From NCBI GenBank assembly GCA_037576215.1, contig JBANDB010000002.1:1302001-1366000 (forward strand): 64,000 nt of DNA, given 5' to 3'. The notes beneath the pieces are model-generated. The model had not been told where the DNA came from. It ran no database searches and saw only the letters and a list, made by a program, of their open reading frames with translations. The stretch comes from Armillaria gallica (lineage: Eukaryota > Basidiomycota > Agaricomycetes > Agaricales > Physalacriaceae). The first letter of the stretch is position 1; each line of letters opens with the position of its first letter. The position numbers were made by a program, and so were the translations under genes. Of this stretch, positions 55,240-64,000 are shown in pieces.

Positions 55240-55584
55240 TGATGTGCTCGGTAATGGGCAGCATGCAAATGCAACAAGTGTCTAGATCATCAATCTAGAT
55301 ACTGAATCACACACACACACACAATCACCAATGTCTAAGTTTGAGGGTGAGTATGGTAGAAGCACTCATGGTGTACTTAGATATCAATAATCAATTGGGT
55401 TTGTTTCAAAACAACTTCGATTCAAATCTAGAAGTGTTTACATGAGATACACTAATCGCGATAGCAAGGTATATGGATGTGGGGGTTTGTAAGGTATAAT
55501 TTGAGTGGCTTAGACTCACAATGACTTTGTCTAGGAGAGCTGGTAAGGCTTTAACTAGGGAAGCTTTAACAATCAAACAATCAA

Positions 55585-55774
55585 AGACCTAGAGGTCTAC
55601 AAAGAGCGTAATTGCTCTGGAGTACACAGACTTGATTACAACACAAGCACACGCACTTGCAACAAAGAACGAAAGTTCTACAAAGAGTACACAGACTCTA
55701 CAAAGAACACACAGGTCCTGGCTTCAAGTACGAGACTTGCAAAGAGTACACGGACTCTAGAGTACACTGACTCA
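55585..55774 (+). other. Hairpin row, copy B
   Basis: Same ten hairpins as at 19-208. Here the second stem is fully paired (AGAGC/GCTCT) where copy A has a wobble pair, and the fifth has a GAAA loop (AGAAC/GTTCT). Confidence 0.7.
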
Positions 55775-55936
55775 TTAACTATTCAAACTTAAAGTGTTCT
55801 AGGGCTTATTTCACTTCAACTAGGCAATGTCTTTGGTCTGTGGTTGACTTAGCACATCTAGATCACTTTAGTCGGTGAGGGAGCACGAGGCCTTTGTATG
55901 CGGAGCAGTTCAATTAACTAGCAAGGTGCAAACACG

Positions 55937-58900
55937 TTGAAGAGACTCTGTGTGTGCAGGCTAGAAATGCAACAGTGTCAAAGACACTGATCACATCCAC
56001 ACCCAACACTACACACACAAACCCTCAAAGTTCTTGGGGGGATATTATGCGATAGAAGCAGAGTGAAGCAACACAACTAAACTCTCAGAATATACAATAC
56101 ACATGTATAGCAATAGCACTCGTAGGGTATCTAGATCTCTCTAAGTCCAAAGGCTTTTAATAACAAGAGGGGCAACAGATGTCGCCAGGCCTCAAGGCAA
56201 GGTGTACTACAATACACAACTCATCACCACACACCAACAAAACCCTCAATAAGCCTCGCATGACACACCCAGGTGACCACAAGCAACTTAAACACACCCT
56301 AAACACGACTCAAAGCTTGCGCTCTAAGCAGAAACCCTTCAAAACACATCCACTCAAACCACAGGATTTGAACCCACGTGCTCATGCTTCCAAACCGATC
56401 ATAGACCCACAGGGTTTGAGCCTGTGCTGATCCAGAGAAACAATAACCAAATAAACCCCATCCAACAAGCCAAAGGGTTTGAACCTCTGCTGCTTGCGGA
56501 AATGAGAACCCTCAAGTGCGCACTAATCAGACCACAGGGTTTAAACCTGTGCCGGCTGTAGCACCGCATGTTAGAAGAAGGCCTCTATATGAACACTAAT
56601 CAGACCAAAGGGTTTGAACCTCTGCCACCTGTAGCACCGCGCATCACAAGAAACCCTCAAAACTCAAGAACGCTGAAGAGACTCTGTGCGTGCAAGCTAG
56701 AAATGCAACAGTGTCGAAGACACTGATCACACCCACACCCAACACTACACACACAAACCCTCAAGTTCGTGGGGGATTCTGATGCGATAGAAGCAGATAG
56801 GAACAAAACAACCAAACTCTCAGAATATAGGATACACATGTATAGAAATAGCGCATGCTACATATCTTGATTTCTCTAAGTCCAAAGGCTTTTAATAACA
56901 AGAGGAGCAACAGTTGTCGCTGGGCCTCAAGGCAAGGTGTAGTACAATACACGCAACATCAAGAGACATACACAAAACCCTCCCCAAGTCTAGAGCAACA
57001 CATGGAATGCCCTCAAACGACTTAAAACACACAACACACGAATCAAAGCTTCGCACTCCAAGCAGAAACACTTCACAAAACCTTCCACTAAAGCCACAGG
57101 ATTCAAACCTACGCACTTGAGCTTCCAAACTGATCGTAGATCCACAGGGTTCTAACCTGTGCGATCCAGAGACACAGAAACTTTATAAAACCCCATCCGC
57201 AAGCCACAGGGTTTGAACCTATGCCACTTGGGAAATATACACCCTCAAGCGAGCACTAATCAAGCCAAAGGGTTTGAACCTCTGCCACCTGTAGTGCCTC
57301 ACGTCACACAAAACCCTCAAAGCACAAGAGCGTGTCCTCAATGACACTAAACTCTTCTTCTCAGGTCAGAGCACAAGTCACCCAACCAATTAACAATCAC
57401 ACAAGTGCCACATCAGCTTTCTATGCCTCGTGCACAACTAAATTCACTCGATATGATCTCAATTCTAGGTATATTCTCTTGCTCAAAGTTACAAACTAAT
57501 CCTGAAGCTACGGCTTCAAGCTGGGGGCTTGTGCGCGACTACAACGGGGGTCCAAAACTTGTACACTACGGCTACACTGCGCTATTTATCTAATTTACAT
57601 CCTACAAATTAGTATAACCGAATATAGTATTATTGAGGTTGCCGAGCTCCTTCGCCTGCATCCCACGCATGTCGCCATTATCACGCCATAGCTTGGCGCT
57701 TACTCAGGCATCTGACTCGGGGCCAGATCCTGTCTCTGAGCATTGCAATGTCAGTTAACATCGCTATTACATGTATACTGACATCGGTTGCTATCTCCTC
57801 AGAGTTGCAGCCTTGCATGTGACTCTTATTTTGCTTCATAATATTCTCTGAGGGAATTCTATCATAGTGAAGGCAACGAGCTCCTTGTCTAGGCTTCGCA
57901 TGCATTGGCTGAAGTCAGATACTTCAGATTTACTCGAGTTCTGACATCACCAAGTCTAGATCTCTAAGCTCCAGATCTCCCGGGCCTTGCACATCATAGA
58001 TCAATGTTGCACGAAGTCTTAATTATCTCACAAGCGTGTCCTGCTCTATTCTTAGTGTGCACGTGTTATGCCCTATCAGAGCACTTAGTGTCAAGCACTG
58101 GGACTTTGTACCTAGTGCAGCCTTTCTAGTACTGTTCTTAGGTTAAGTCATGCGCTCCACCCAGCTTTACTCAGGTAATATTATTACTGGCATTATAAAC
58201 ATCGCGCTCTGTTGTGTTTCTTGGTGCCTCAGTATCTGGACATTGTAGCCTGTACTTATTCGTACAAATTGCAAAATTACACGTGTAAACGCTTTCAGAG
58301 GGTGTCAACACATCTGCACTGACACAATATCTCTTATTCTCAGGGTGGAGCGCAGTCAACCAATCACTCAAACCGTACACAAGTCCCCTGCTAAGCTTTC
58401 TATGCCTCGCACATTACTCAAGTCACTCAAATGTTATGTATAAAGGTATATTCTCTCGCTCAAAGCTACAAACTAAACCCGAAGCTAGAGCACTAAGCTA
58501 GAGGCTTGCACGCTCCTACAATGGGGGTCCGAAACTTCTACACTATTACTACACTATGGTATTTATACTATGCGCTCTACATATTAATACAACCTTAAAT
58601 AGTAACTCTTGACTGGCAGAACTTCCTTTCCTGAGTCCCGGGTATGTTGCCATAATCATGCCATTGCTTGGCGCTTACTCAGAGCTCCGGCTCGGGGCCA
58701 GATCCTGGTCTCTCAGCTGTGTGACATCGGTTAACTGTGCTATCTGTGCATACTGATGTCGCCTAGTATTTCCTTGAAGTTGTAGCCTAGAGCACAACTC
58801 ATCTTTATAGTAATAATATCTTCTAGTGATTTCTATGGTCTTCTAGGACCACTGGTTTCTAGTCTAGGCCTCGTGCGCATCGGCCGAAGTCAGAGACATC

Positions 58901-59288
58901 GGTCTTACTTCAATTCTATTCTAAACATTCTGAGGTCTAGAGCGCTAGCTCCCAGCATGGCCATGCCCTGTGCATCATAGATCAAGGTTACGTGAAATAT
59001 CAATTATCTCCTGAGCTTTCCTGGTTCTATTCTTAGCGTGCATCCTCTGTGCATCATCAGCATACTCAGTGTCAAGTGCTGGGACTTTATACTTAGTGTG
59101 ACCCTTATAGTATCACTCTACAGTCAAGCCATGCACTCCACCGAACATCACTCAAGGTACTTCATTGCCTGTGCTTAGGACATTGTGCTCTAAGGCCTCT
59201 CGCATTGCTTTGGTATCTAGGTTCTGTAAAATGTATGTATTGATGCATTTCACGAAATTACATGTGTGAACGCTTTTCAACCATGTCA
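55937..59288. mobile_element. 3.35-kb insertion built from two tandem duplications (A1 A2 B1 B2)
   Basis: Copies A and C of the host LTR are continuous here, which fixes the insertion. Flanks acg (55934-55936) and aca (59289-59291) fit a 3-bp duplication with one CpG change. Inside, A1 (55937-56672) and A2 (56673-57332) are direct repeats starting (c/t)tgaagagactctg. B1 (about 57333-58310) and B2 (58311-59288) are direct repeats ending tgtca(aca). No coding frame is recognised. A units carry the T-arm-like hairpins listed separately. Superfamily not determined. Confidence 0.65.
56355..57290 (-). repeat. Array of nine tRNA T-arm-like hairpins
   Basis: Nine short inverted repeats occur near 56360, 56409, 56466, 56531, 56606 (unit A1) and 57094, 57142, 57200 and 57266 (unit A2). 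On the minus strand most read as a 5-bp stem, loop TTCAAAC and 5-bp stem (for example acagg/cctgt), the geometry and loop sequence of a tRNA T-arm or Pol III B-box. No A-box or full cloverleaf accompanies them. Spacing is about 50-75 bp. Confidence 0.55.
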
Positions 59289-60248
59289 ACAGGGATGACT
59301 CTTCTTCCTACTCAGTTCTTCTAGATTACTTATAACCACCCTTTTGGGGTTGACTTGGTAAACTTAATTTACTTCAGTCGAGGATAGGCAATTAAAACCA
59401 GTGATTGATTAGGTAGCTATAAGGTTACTAGCACAAATGTGGGGGAATGCCTTCCTCCTGTTATGCGTCTAGTCGCTGCTAATTTATACAATTCCTAGTC
59501 TAGGTATAGGAGCTTGTATCTAAAAGTAATTATGGTACGAGCTTTGGGTATCAATACAAATGATGAGCAATTAATTTACAAGGATTGTGCCATTCTGAGG
59601 TTTCTATTCAGTTGGACAGAATGACTAGCAGTCATTCTATTGCTGAGGAGTGTCCTAATGGTCCATAGGAACTCCTTGCTTCTCCTTCATGCCTTGCCGC
59701 ATGGATTCCTATTCAATACTACGAATTGCGCAGTATTTCGAGGATGTAACCACTGATCGTGATCGATCATTGGACCGAGATTGTATTTGCTTCGATCACT
59801 GCGCGATCTTTAGCTATCTTGGTGCCAAGCATCAGTTATTCAGTTATTCCAAGTTTATTCGTGTTCTAGACTAAGTTCATTTCATGGTGTGAACTGTTGT
59901 GGACTTAGCGATTCTCTTCTAGGTTTATTCAAGTCATTGAGATGACGAGTAATCTAGTCCTTCTGTGTTCTGCTTTATTGTTTGTATCTCATCTTGATAT
60001 GTCCCTTGGTTCCAACTGTAAATAGTCTTGTTTTGGGCAGGGAATAGCATTCAGTGTTGAAGACTTGTAGAGTTGACTCGTCTAGATGTCACTTCTAAGT
60101 CTGTTCTTATACTGTATGGCTCACTATCTTATGTAGTATTCTAGCTATCAGTGTAAAGCCTTCACTATAGCTCTCTGTACTGCTTGTAGACTGTGTTATT
60201 TGATATAAAATCACAAAATCTATGGGTAGCCTGATACCAAGCGTATCA

Positions 60249-61187
60249 GCAGAACGGATAGACTTAGCTGTTACCAACTTAGGTGATCAACAAATCTTTC
60301 TTGGTCATGATTGGCTAGCGAGGCACAATCTGCTTGTCAATTGGAAAACTGGGAAGTTAACATTTGCATGATGCCAATGCTGTAACACCCCATTCATGCT
60401 TCCCGATGCAGATCCCAATGGCAGGTGGGACGAAGAACTAGAGGAGGGAGAAACCATCCTCACAATATACTTCATGCAAGCCATCCTCATATGTGCTCAT
60501 CATGCCAATGACCTTGCCGCTAAAGCCAATGCAGAAAAGAAGACCAAGATGTTTGAAGAAATAGTTCTGGACTGGTGCAGGGATTTCAATGATTTGTTTG
60601 ACAAAGACAATTTCGATGAACTTCCTGAGCCAAAGATGTAGGACCATGCGATCAAACTCATTCCTAATGCGAGCGCCAATCTAGACTGCAAAGTTTACCC
60701 CCTTTATCGAAATGAGCAAGCAGAACTTGACAAGTTCTTAGACAAGAACCTCTCAAGCAGGAGGATATGACCATCTAAGTTGCCCATGGCTTTGCCCTTC
60801 TTCTTTGTCAAAAAGAAAGATGGCAAATTATGACCAGTCCAAGATTATCGTAAACTCAACAAGATGACAATCAAGAACTGCTACCCACTCCCTCTCATCT
60901 CAGAGTTAATGGATAAATTACGAGGCACCAAGTACTTCTCCAAACTCGATGTCTGATGGGGATACAATAACATACACATCAAGAACAGCAACGAATGGAA
61001 GGCAGCTTTCAGAACCAACCGAGGCTTGTTTGAGCCCACAGTTATGTTCTTTGGACTTACCAATTCCCCTGCAACCTTCCAATGGATGATGAATGATATC
61101 TTCAAGGATCTCATTGCATCAGGCACCATCACAGTCTACCTTGATAATATCCTAATCATGTCCAAAACCAAGGAGGAGCACCGCCGT
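60249..61187 (+). pseudogene. pol: Gypsy2 pol, part 2 (end of protease region, RT fingers and palm)
   Basis: Continues part 1 after the LTR insertion: ERIDLAVTNLGDQQIFLGHD, WLARHNLLVNWKTG, PDADPNGRWDEELEEGE, then RT motifs [46 protein letters not shown]. The catalytic motif reads YLDN instead of YLDD. Stops replace Arg or Trp codons at several places (for example TAG near 60640, TGA near 60768, 60831 and 60955). Ends at 61187, where copy C is inserted. Confidence 0.85.
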
Positions 61188-62850
61188 TGATGTGCTCAGT
61201 GATGGGTAGCGTGCAAATGAAACTAGTGTCTAGATCGTCAATCTAGATACTAAATCACACACACACACACACACACAATCACCAATATTAAGTTCGAGGG
61301 TGAGTACGATAGAAGCACTCGTGGTGTACGTAGATTTTGATAATCAATTGGGTTTTGCTTTAAAACAACTTTGATTCAAGTCTAGAAGTGTTTACATGAG
61401 ATACACTAATCGCGATAGCGACGTATATGAACGTGGGGGGTTTGTAAGGTATAATTTGAGTGGCTTAGACTCGAAACAACTTCGTCTAGAAGAGCTGGTA
61501 AGGCTTTAACTAGGGAAGCTCTAACAATCGAACAATCAAAGACCTAGAGGTCTACAAAGAGCATAATTGCTCTGGAGTACACAGACTTGATTACAACACA
61601 AGCACACACACTTGCAACAAAGAACCAAAGTTCTACAAAGAGTACACAGACTCTACAAAGAACACACAGGTCCTGGCTTCAAGTATGAGACTTGCAAAGA
61701 GTACACAGACTCTAGAGTACACTGACTCGTTAACTGTTCAAACTTAAAGTGTTCTAGGGCTTATTTCACTTCAACTAGGCAATGTCTTTGGTCTGTGGTT
61801 GACTTAGCATGTCTAGATCACTTTAGTCGGTGAGGGAGCATGAGGCCTTTGTATGCGGAGCAGTTCAATTAACTAGCAAGGCACAAACACGGGGACGACT
61901 CTTCTTCCTACTTAGTTCTTCTAGATTACTTATAGCTGCCCTTTTGGGGTTGACTTGGTAAACTTAATTCACTTCAGTTGAGGATATGCAATTTAAAACC
62001 AGTGATTGATTAGGTAGCTATAAGGCTACTAGCACAAATGCAGGGGAATACTTTCCTGCCATTATGCGTCTAGTCGCTGCTAATTTATATGATTCCTAGT
62101 CTAGGTATAGGAGCTTGTATCTAAAAGTAATTATGGTACGAGCTTTGGGTATCAATACAAACGATGAGCAATTAATTTACAAGGATTGCACCATTCCGAG
62201 GTTTCTATTCAGTTGGACGGAATGACTAGCAGTCATTCTATTGCCGAGGAGTGTCCTAATGGTCCATAGGAACTCCTTGCTTCTCCTTCATGCCTTGCCA
62301 CATGGATTCCTATTCAATACTACGAATTGCGCAGTATTTCGAGGATGTAACCACCGATCGTGATCGATCGTTGGACTGAGATTGTATTTGCTTCGATCAC
62401 TGCACAATCTTTAACTATCTCAGTGCCAAGCGTCGGTTATTCAGTTATTCCTAGTTTTAGTCATGTTCTAGACTAAGTTCATTTTACTGTGTGCATCGTT
62501 GTGGACTTAGCAATCCTTTTCTAGGTTTATTCAAGTCGTCAAGATGACGAGTCATCTAGTCCTTCTGTGTTCTGCTTTATTGTTTGTATCTCATCTCGAT
62601 GTGTCCCTTGGTTCCGACTGTAAATAGTCTTGTTTTGGGCAGGGAATAGCATTCAATGTTGAAGGCTTATAGAGTTGACTCATCTAGATGTCGCTTCTAA
62701 ATCCGTTCTGACACTGTATGGCTCACTATCTTATGTAGTATACTAGCTATCAGTGTAAAGCCTTCACTATAGCTCTCTGTACTGCTTGTAGACTGTGCTA
62801 TTTGATAGAAAATCGCAAAATCTATGGGTAGCCTGATACCAAGCGTATCA
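61188..62850 (+). mobile_element. Family-A LTR-like element, copy C (complete, 1663 bp)
   Basis: Reference copy: TGATGTG...CGTATCA, flanked by ccgt (61184-61187) and ccat (62851-62854), a 4-bp duplication with one CpG change. Contains (CA)11 at 61256-61277, a tctagat hairpin before it, and the hairpin row at 61540-61729. It splits the Gypsy2 reverse transcriptase just after YLDN. No internal coding region, so a solo LTR. Confidence 0.88.
61540..61729 (+). other. Hairpin row, copy C
   Basis: Same arrangement as at 19-208 and 55585-55774, with few changes. Confidence 0.7.
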
Positions 62851-63531
62851 CCATATCACATATGAAGTCCTAAAAGTCCAATGAAAGAACAAGCTATTCC
62901 TTAAAGTGGAGAAATGCGAGTTCAAGACTTTAAAAATGGAGTACCTCAGAGTCATCATCAGTGAAGGAAGTATTTGCATGGACCTGGTCAAAATCCAAGG
63001 CATAGCGGAATGGCCAGTACCAGCAAAAAAACAGCAGTTACAATCATTCTTAGGCTTTACCAACTTCTATTGACAATTCATAAAAGGATATAGCAAGGTC
63101 GTCAAACCCATGACTCAACTTATGGGGAACAATCCATGGAAATGAAGAGCAGCGCAACAAGGTGCTTTTGGCAAATTAAAAAGGCTTTTAGCTGAAGAGG
63201 TGGTATTAGCGATATCAACAGAGGGGGGCAAATTCCGCATGGAAGTGGATGCTAGTGAGGGGGCAATAGGTGCCATTTTGTTGCAAGAGCAAGATGGAAA
63301 ATGGTGCCCAGTTGCATTTTTATCCAAATCCCTCACTGTGACAGAACAAAATTATGAAATTTACGATAAAGAACTACTCACAATCATGCTCACCCTTGAT
63401 GAGTGGAGGCACTACCTGATGGGGCCAGCTCAGGATTTCAAAATCTGGATGGATCATCAGAATCTCCAGTACTTCTGAAAACCCCAAAAGCTGAACCGGC
63501 GACAAGCATGCTGGGTAACTGAGCTAGCCGA
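62851..63531 (+). pseudogene. pol: Gypsy2 pol, part 3 (RT thumb and RNase H)
   Basis: Resumes with LFLKVEKCEFKTL, QSFLGFTNFY, then RNase H MEVDASEGAIGAILLQ (first Asp kept), LTVTEQNYEIYDKELL and IWMDHQNLQYF, followed by TGA 63476-63478 at the same place as in Gypsy1. Homology stops at about 63531 in TELAD. Confidence 0.85.
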
Positions 63532-64000
63532 TGATGAGCCTCCAGGCTCTGTACGCTCAGAATTTGCGGATTTAGCCCGCTAATTAACGCTATTGTCCCT
63601 TCAACGGCCTTTCAGCAAACCAATGATTGCACGCACATTGATACCACCTTCATCCTACGGCAACCACTCCTTACGCGCTTTGTTATCCATCCCATCTTGC
63701 CACGCATCATAATTGCCGTACTTCATCACGGCAAGGCACCTTCGATCAACAATCATCCCAATATGGAATTGACGCATCACTCAGAAGCACCAGTTGACGC
63801 GCTCATTGATCACTTAATGAAAATGACGTGATTGACTCGAGTACCCTCCCAGCTACGATAATTAAAGCTACGGCAACTACAGACCGCGTTTACTAAGGCT
63901 GTTACTCCGCCAAGGCCTCAAGAAAACGTTGCCCCACGCGTATTCCTCAGTACGACGACTATCGCTCAGTAATCCGCAGCTAAACAGCACCTAACGATCC
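63532..64000. other. CpG-rich sequence of unknown type at the window edge
   Basis: Starts tgatgagcctccaggctc (a small palindrome) directly at the break in Gypsy2. CpG is frequent here, unlike the surrounding decayed DNA. A minus-strand frame can be followed through two stops (FHIGMIVDRRCLAVMKYGNY, DAWQDGMDNKARKEWLP, DEGGINVRAIIGLLKGR), which looks coding but is not recognised. Probably the start of another, younger insertion. Confidence 0.4.

Larger units (their letters stand above)
55240..60248 (+). mobile_element. Family-A LTR-like element, copy B, itself interrupted
   Basis: TGATGTG start at 55240 and CGTATCA end at 60248, flanked by a 4-bp duplication gcag (55236-55239 and 60249-60252). 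Its own sequence is 55240-55936 plus 59289-60248; the rest is a nested insertion. Contains a (CA)n run at 55308-55323 and the hairpin row at 55585-55774. Inserted in the protease/RT linker of Gypsy2. Confidence 0.85.
51185..63531 (+). mobile_element. Gypsy2: Ty3/gypsy chromovirus, interrupted twice, 3' part missing
   Basis: The 5' LTR is 51185-51564 (380 bp, TGTTATG...CTTACA). Internal parts are 51565-55239, 60249-61187 and 62851-63531, separated by two family-A LTRs. The order and motifs match Gypsy1. The element stops abruptly in the RNase H/connection region at about 63531, where unrelated sequence starts; integrase, chromodomain and 3' LTR are not in the window. Target duplication cannot be checked. 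Confidence 0.9.

Noticed and set aside
55308..55323. (CA)n microsatellite as a functional element
   Set aside because: Simple length-variable dinucleotide run within the LTR (longer at 61256-61277); no sign of function beyond slippage.

Overview
The window looks like repeat-dense, probably heterochromatic DNA from an agaricomycete (basidiomycete) fungus. Four things point there: a secreted GMC oxidoreductase gene cut by nine introns of about 47-63 bp; chromodomain Ty3/gypsy elements; hAT and IS630-type transposases of the kind common in mushroom genomes; and decay confined almost entirely to CpG sites, as expected under cytosine methylation. All calls come from reading the sequence; no database search was run.

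Layout. 1-1329 is the 3' part of a long LTR-like repeat (family A). 2100-12080 is a complete but dead Ty3/gypsy chromovirus (Gypsy1), with 412-bp LTRs, 5-bp target duplication, gag, pol, chromodomain and a set of small membrane-type ORFs ahead of gag. 12086-25106, 34480-35400, 38690-39770 and 44955-48850 are diverged copies of a composite repeat (R family) carrying tRNA-like A-box/B-box modules and a decayed minus-strand frame. Inserted in R copies are a complete hAT transposon (13920-17647), a MULE-like palindromic MITE (18550-18875), a nearly intact Ty1/copia element (39776-44949) and a 1.07-kb unclassified insertion holding a mariner-type MITE. Further MITEs lie at 25107, 27129 and 35416.

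27875-32281 is the only stretch with ordinary host genes: the 3' end of one GMC (aryl-alcohol-oxidase type) gene, then a second, complete GMC gene with signal peptide, TATA box and ten exons, spoiled only by a one-base frameshift. Two paralogous minus-strand gene remnants of unknown function follow (32838-34256 and 36711-38340).

50705-63531 is a nest. An IS630/Tc1-type transposase is cut by a second gypsy element (Gypsy2), which is itself cut twice by family-A LTRs (55240-60248 and 61188-62850). The first of these holds a further 3.35-kb insertion made of two tandem duplications. From about 63532 a CpG-rich, undecayed sequence begins.

Most notable: (1) family-A LTRs carry a row of ten short hairpins with different but self-complementary stems; (2) both gypsy elements have primer-binding sites complementary to their own predicted mRNA 5' end, a Tf1-like self-priming design; (3) Gypsy1 has a chain of overlapping single-membrane-span ORFs before gag; (4) CpG decay has repeatedly hit catalytic Asp codons; (5) there is an array of tRNA T-arm-like hairpins in the nested insertion.
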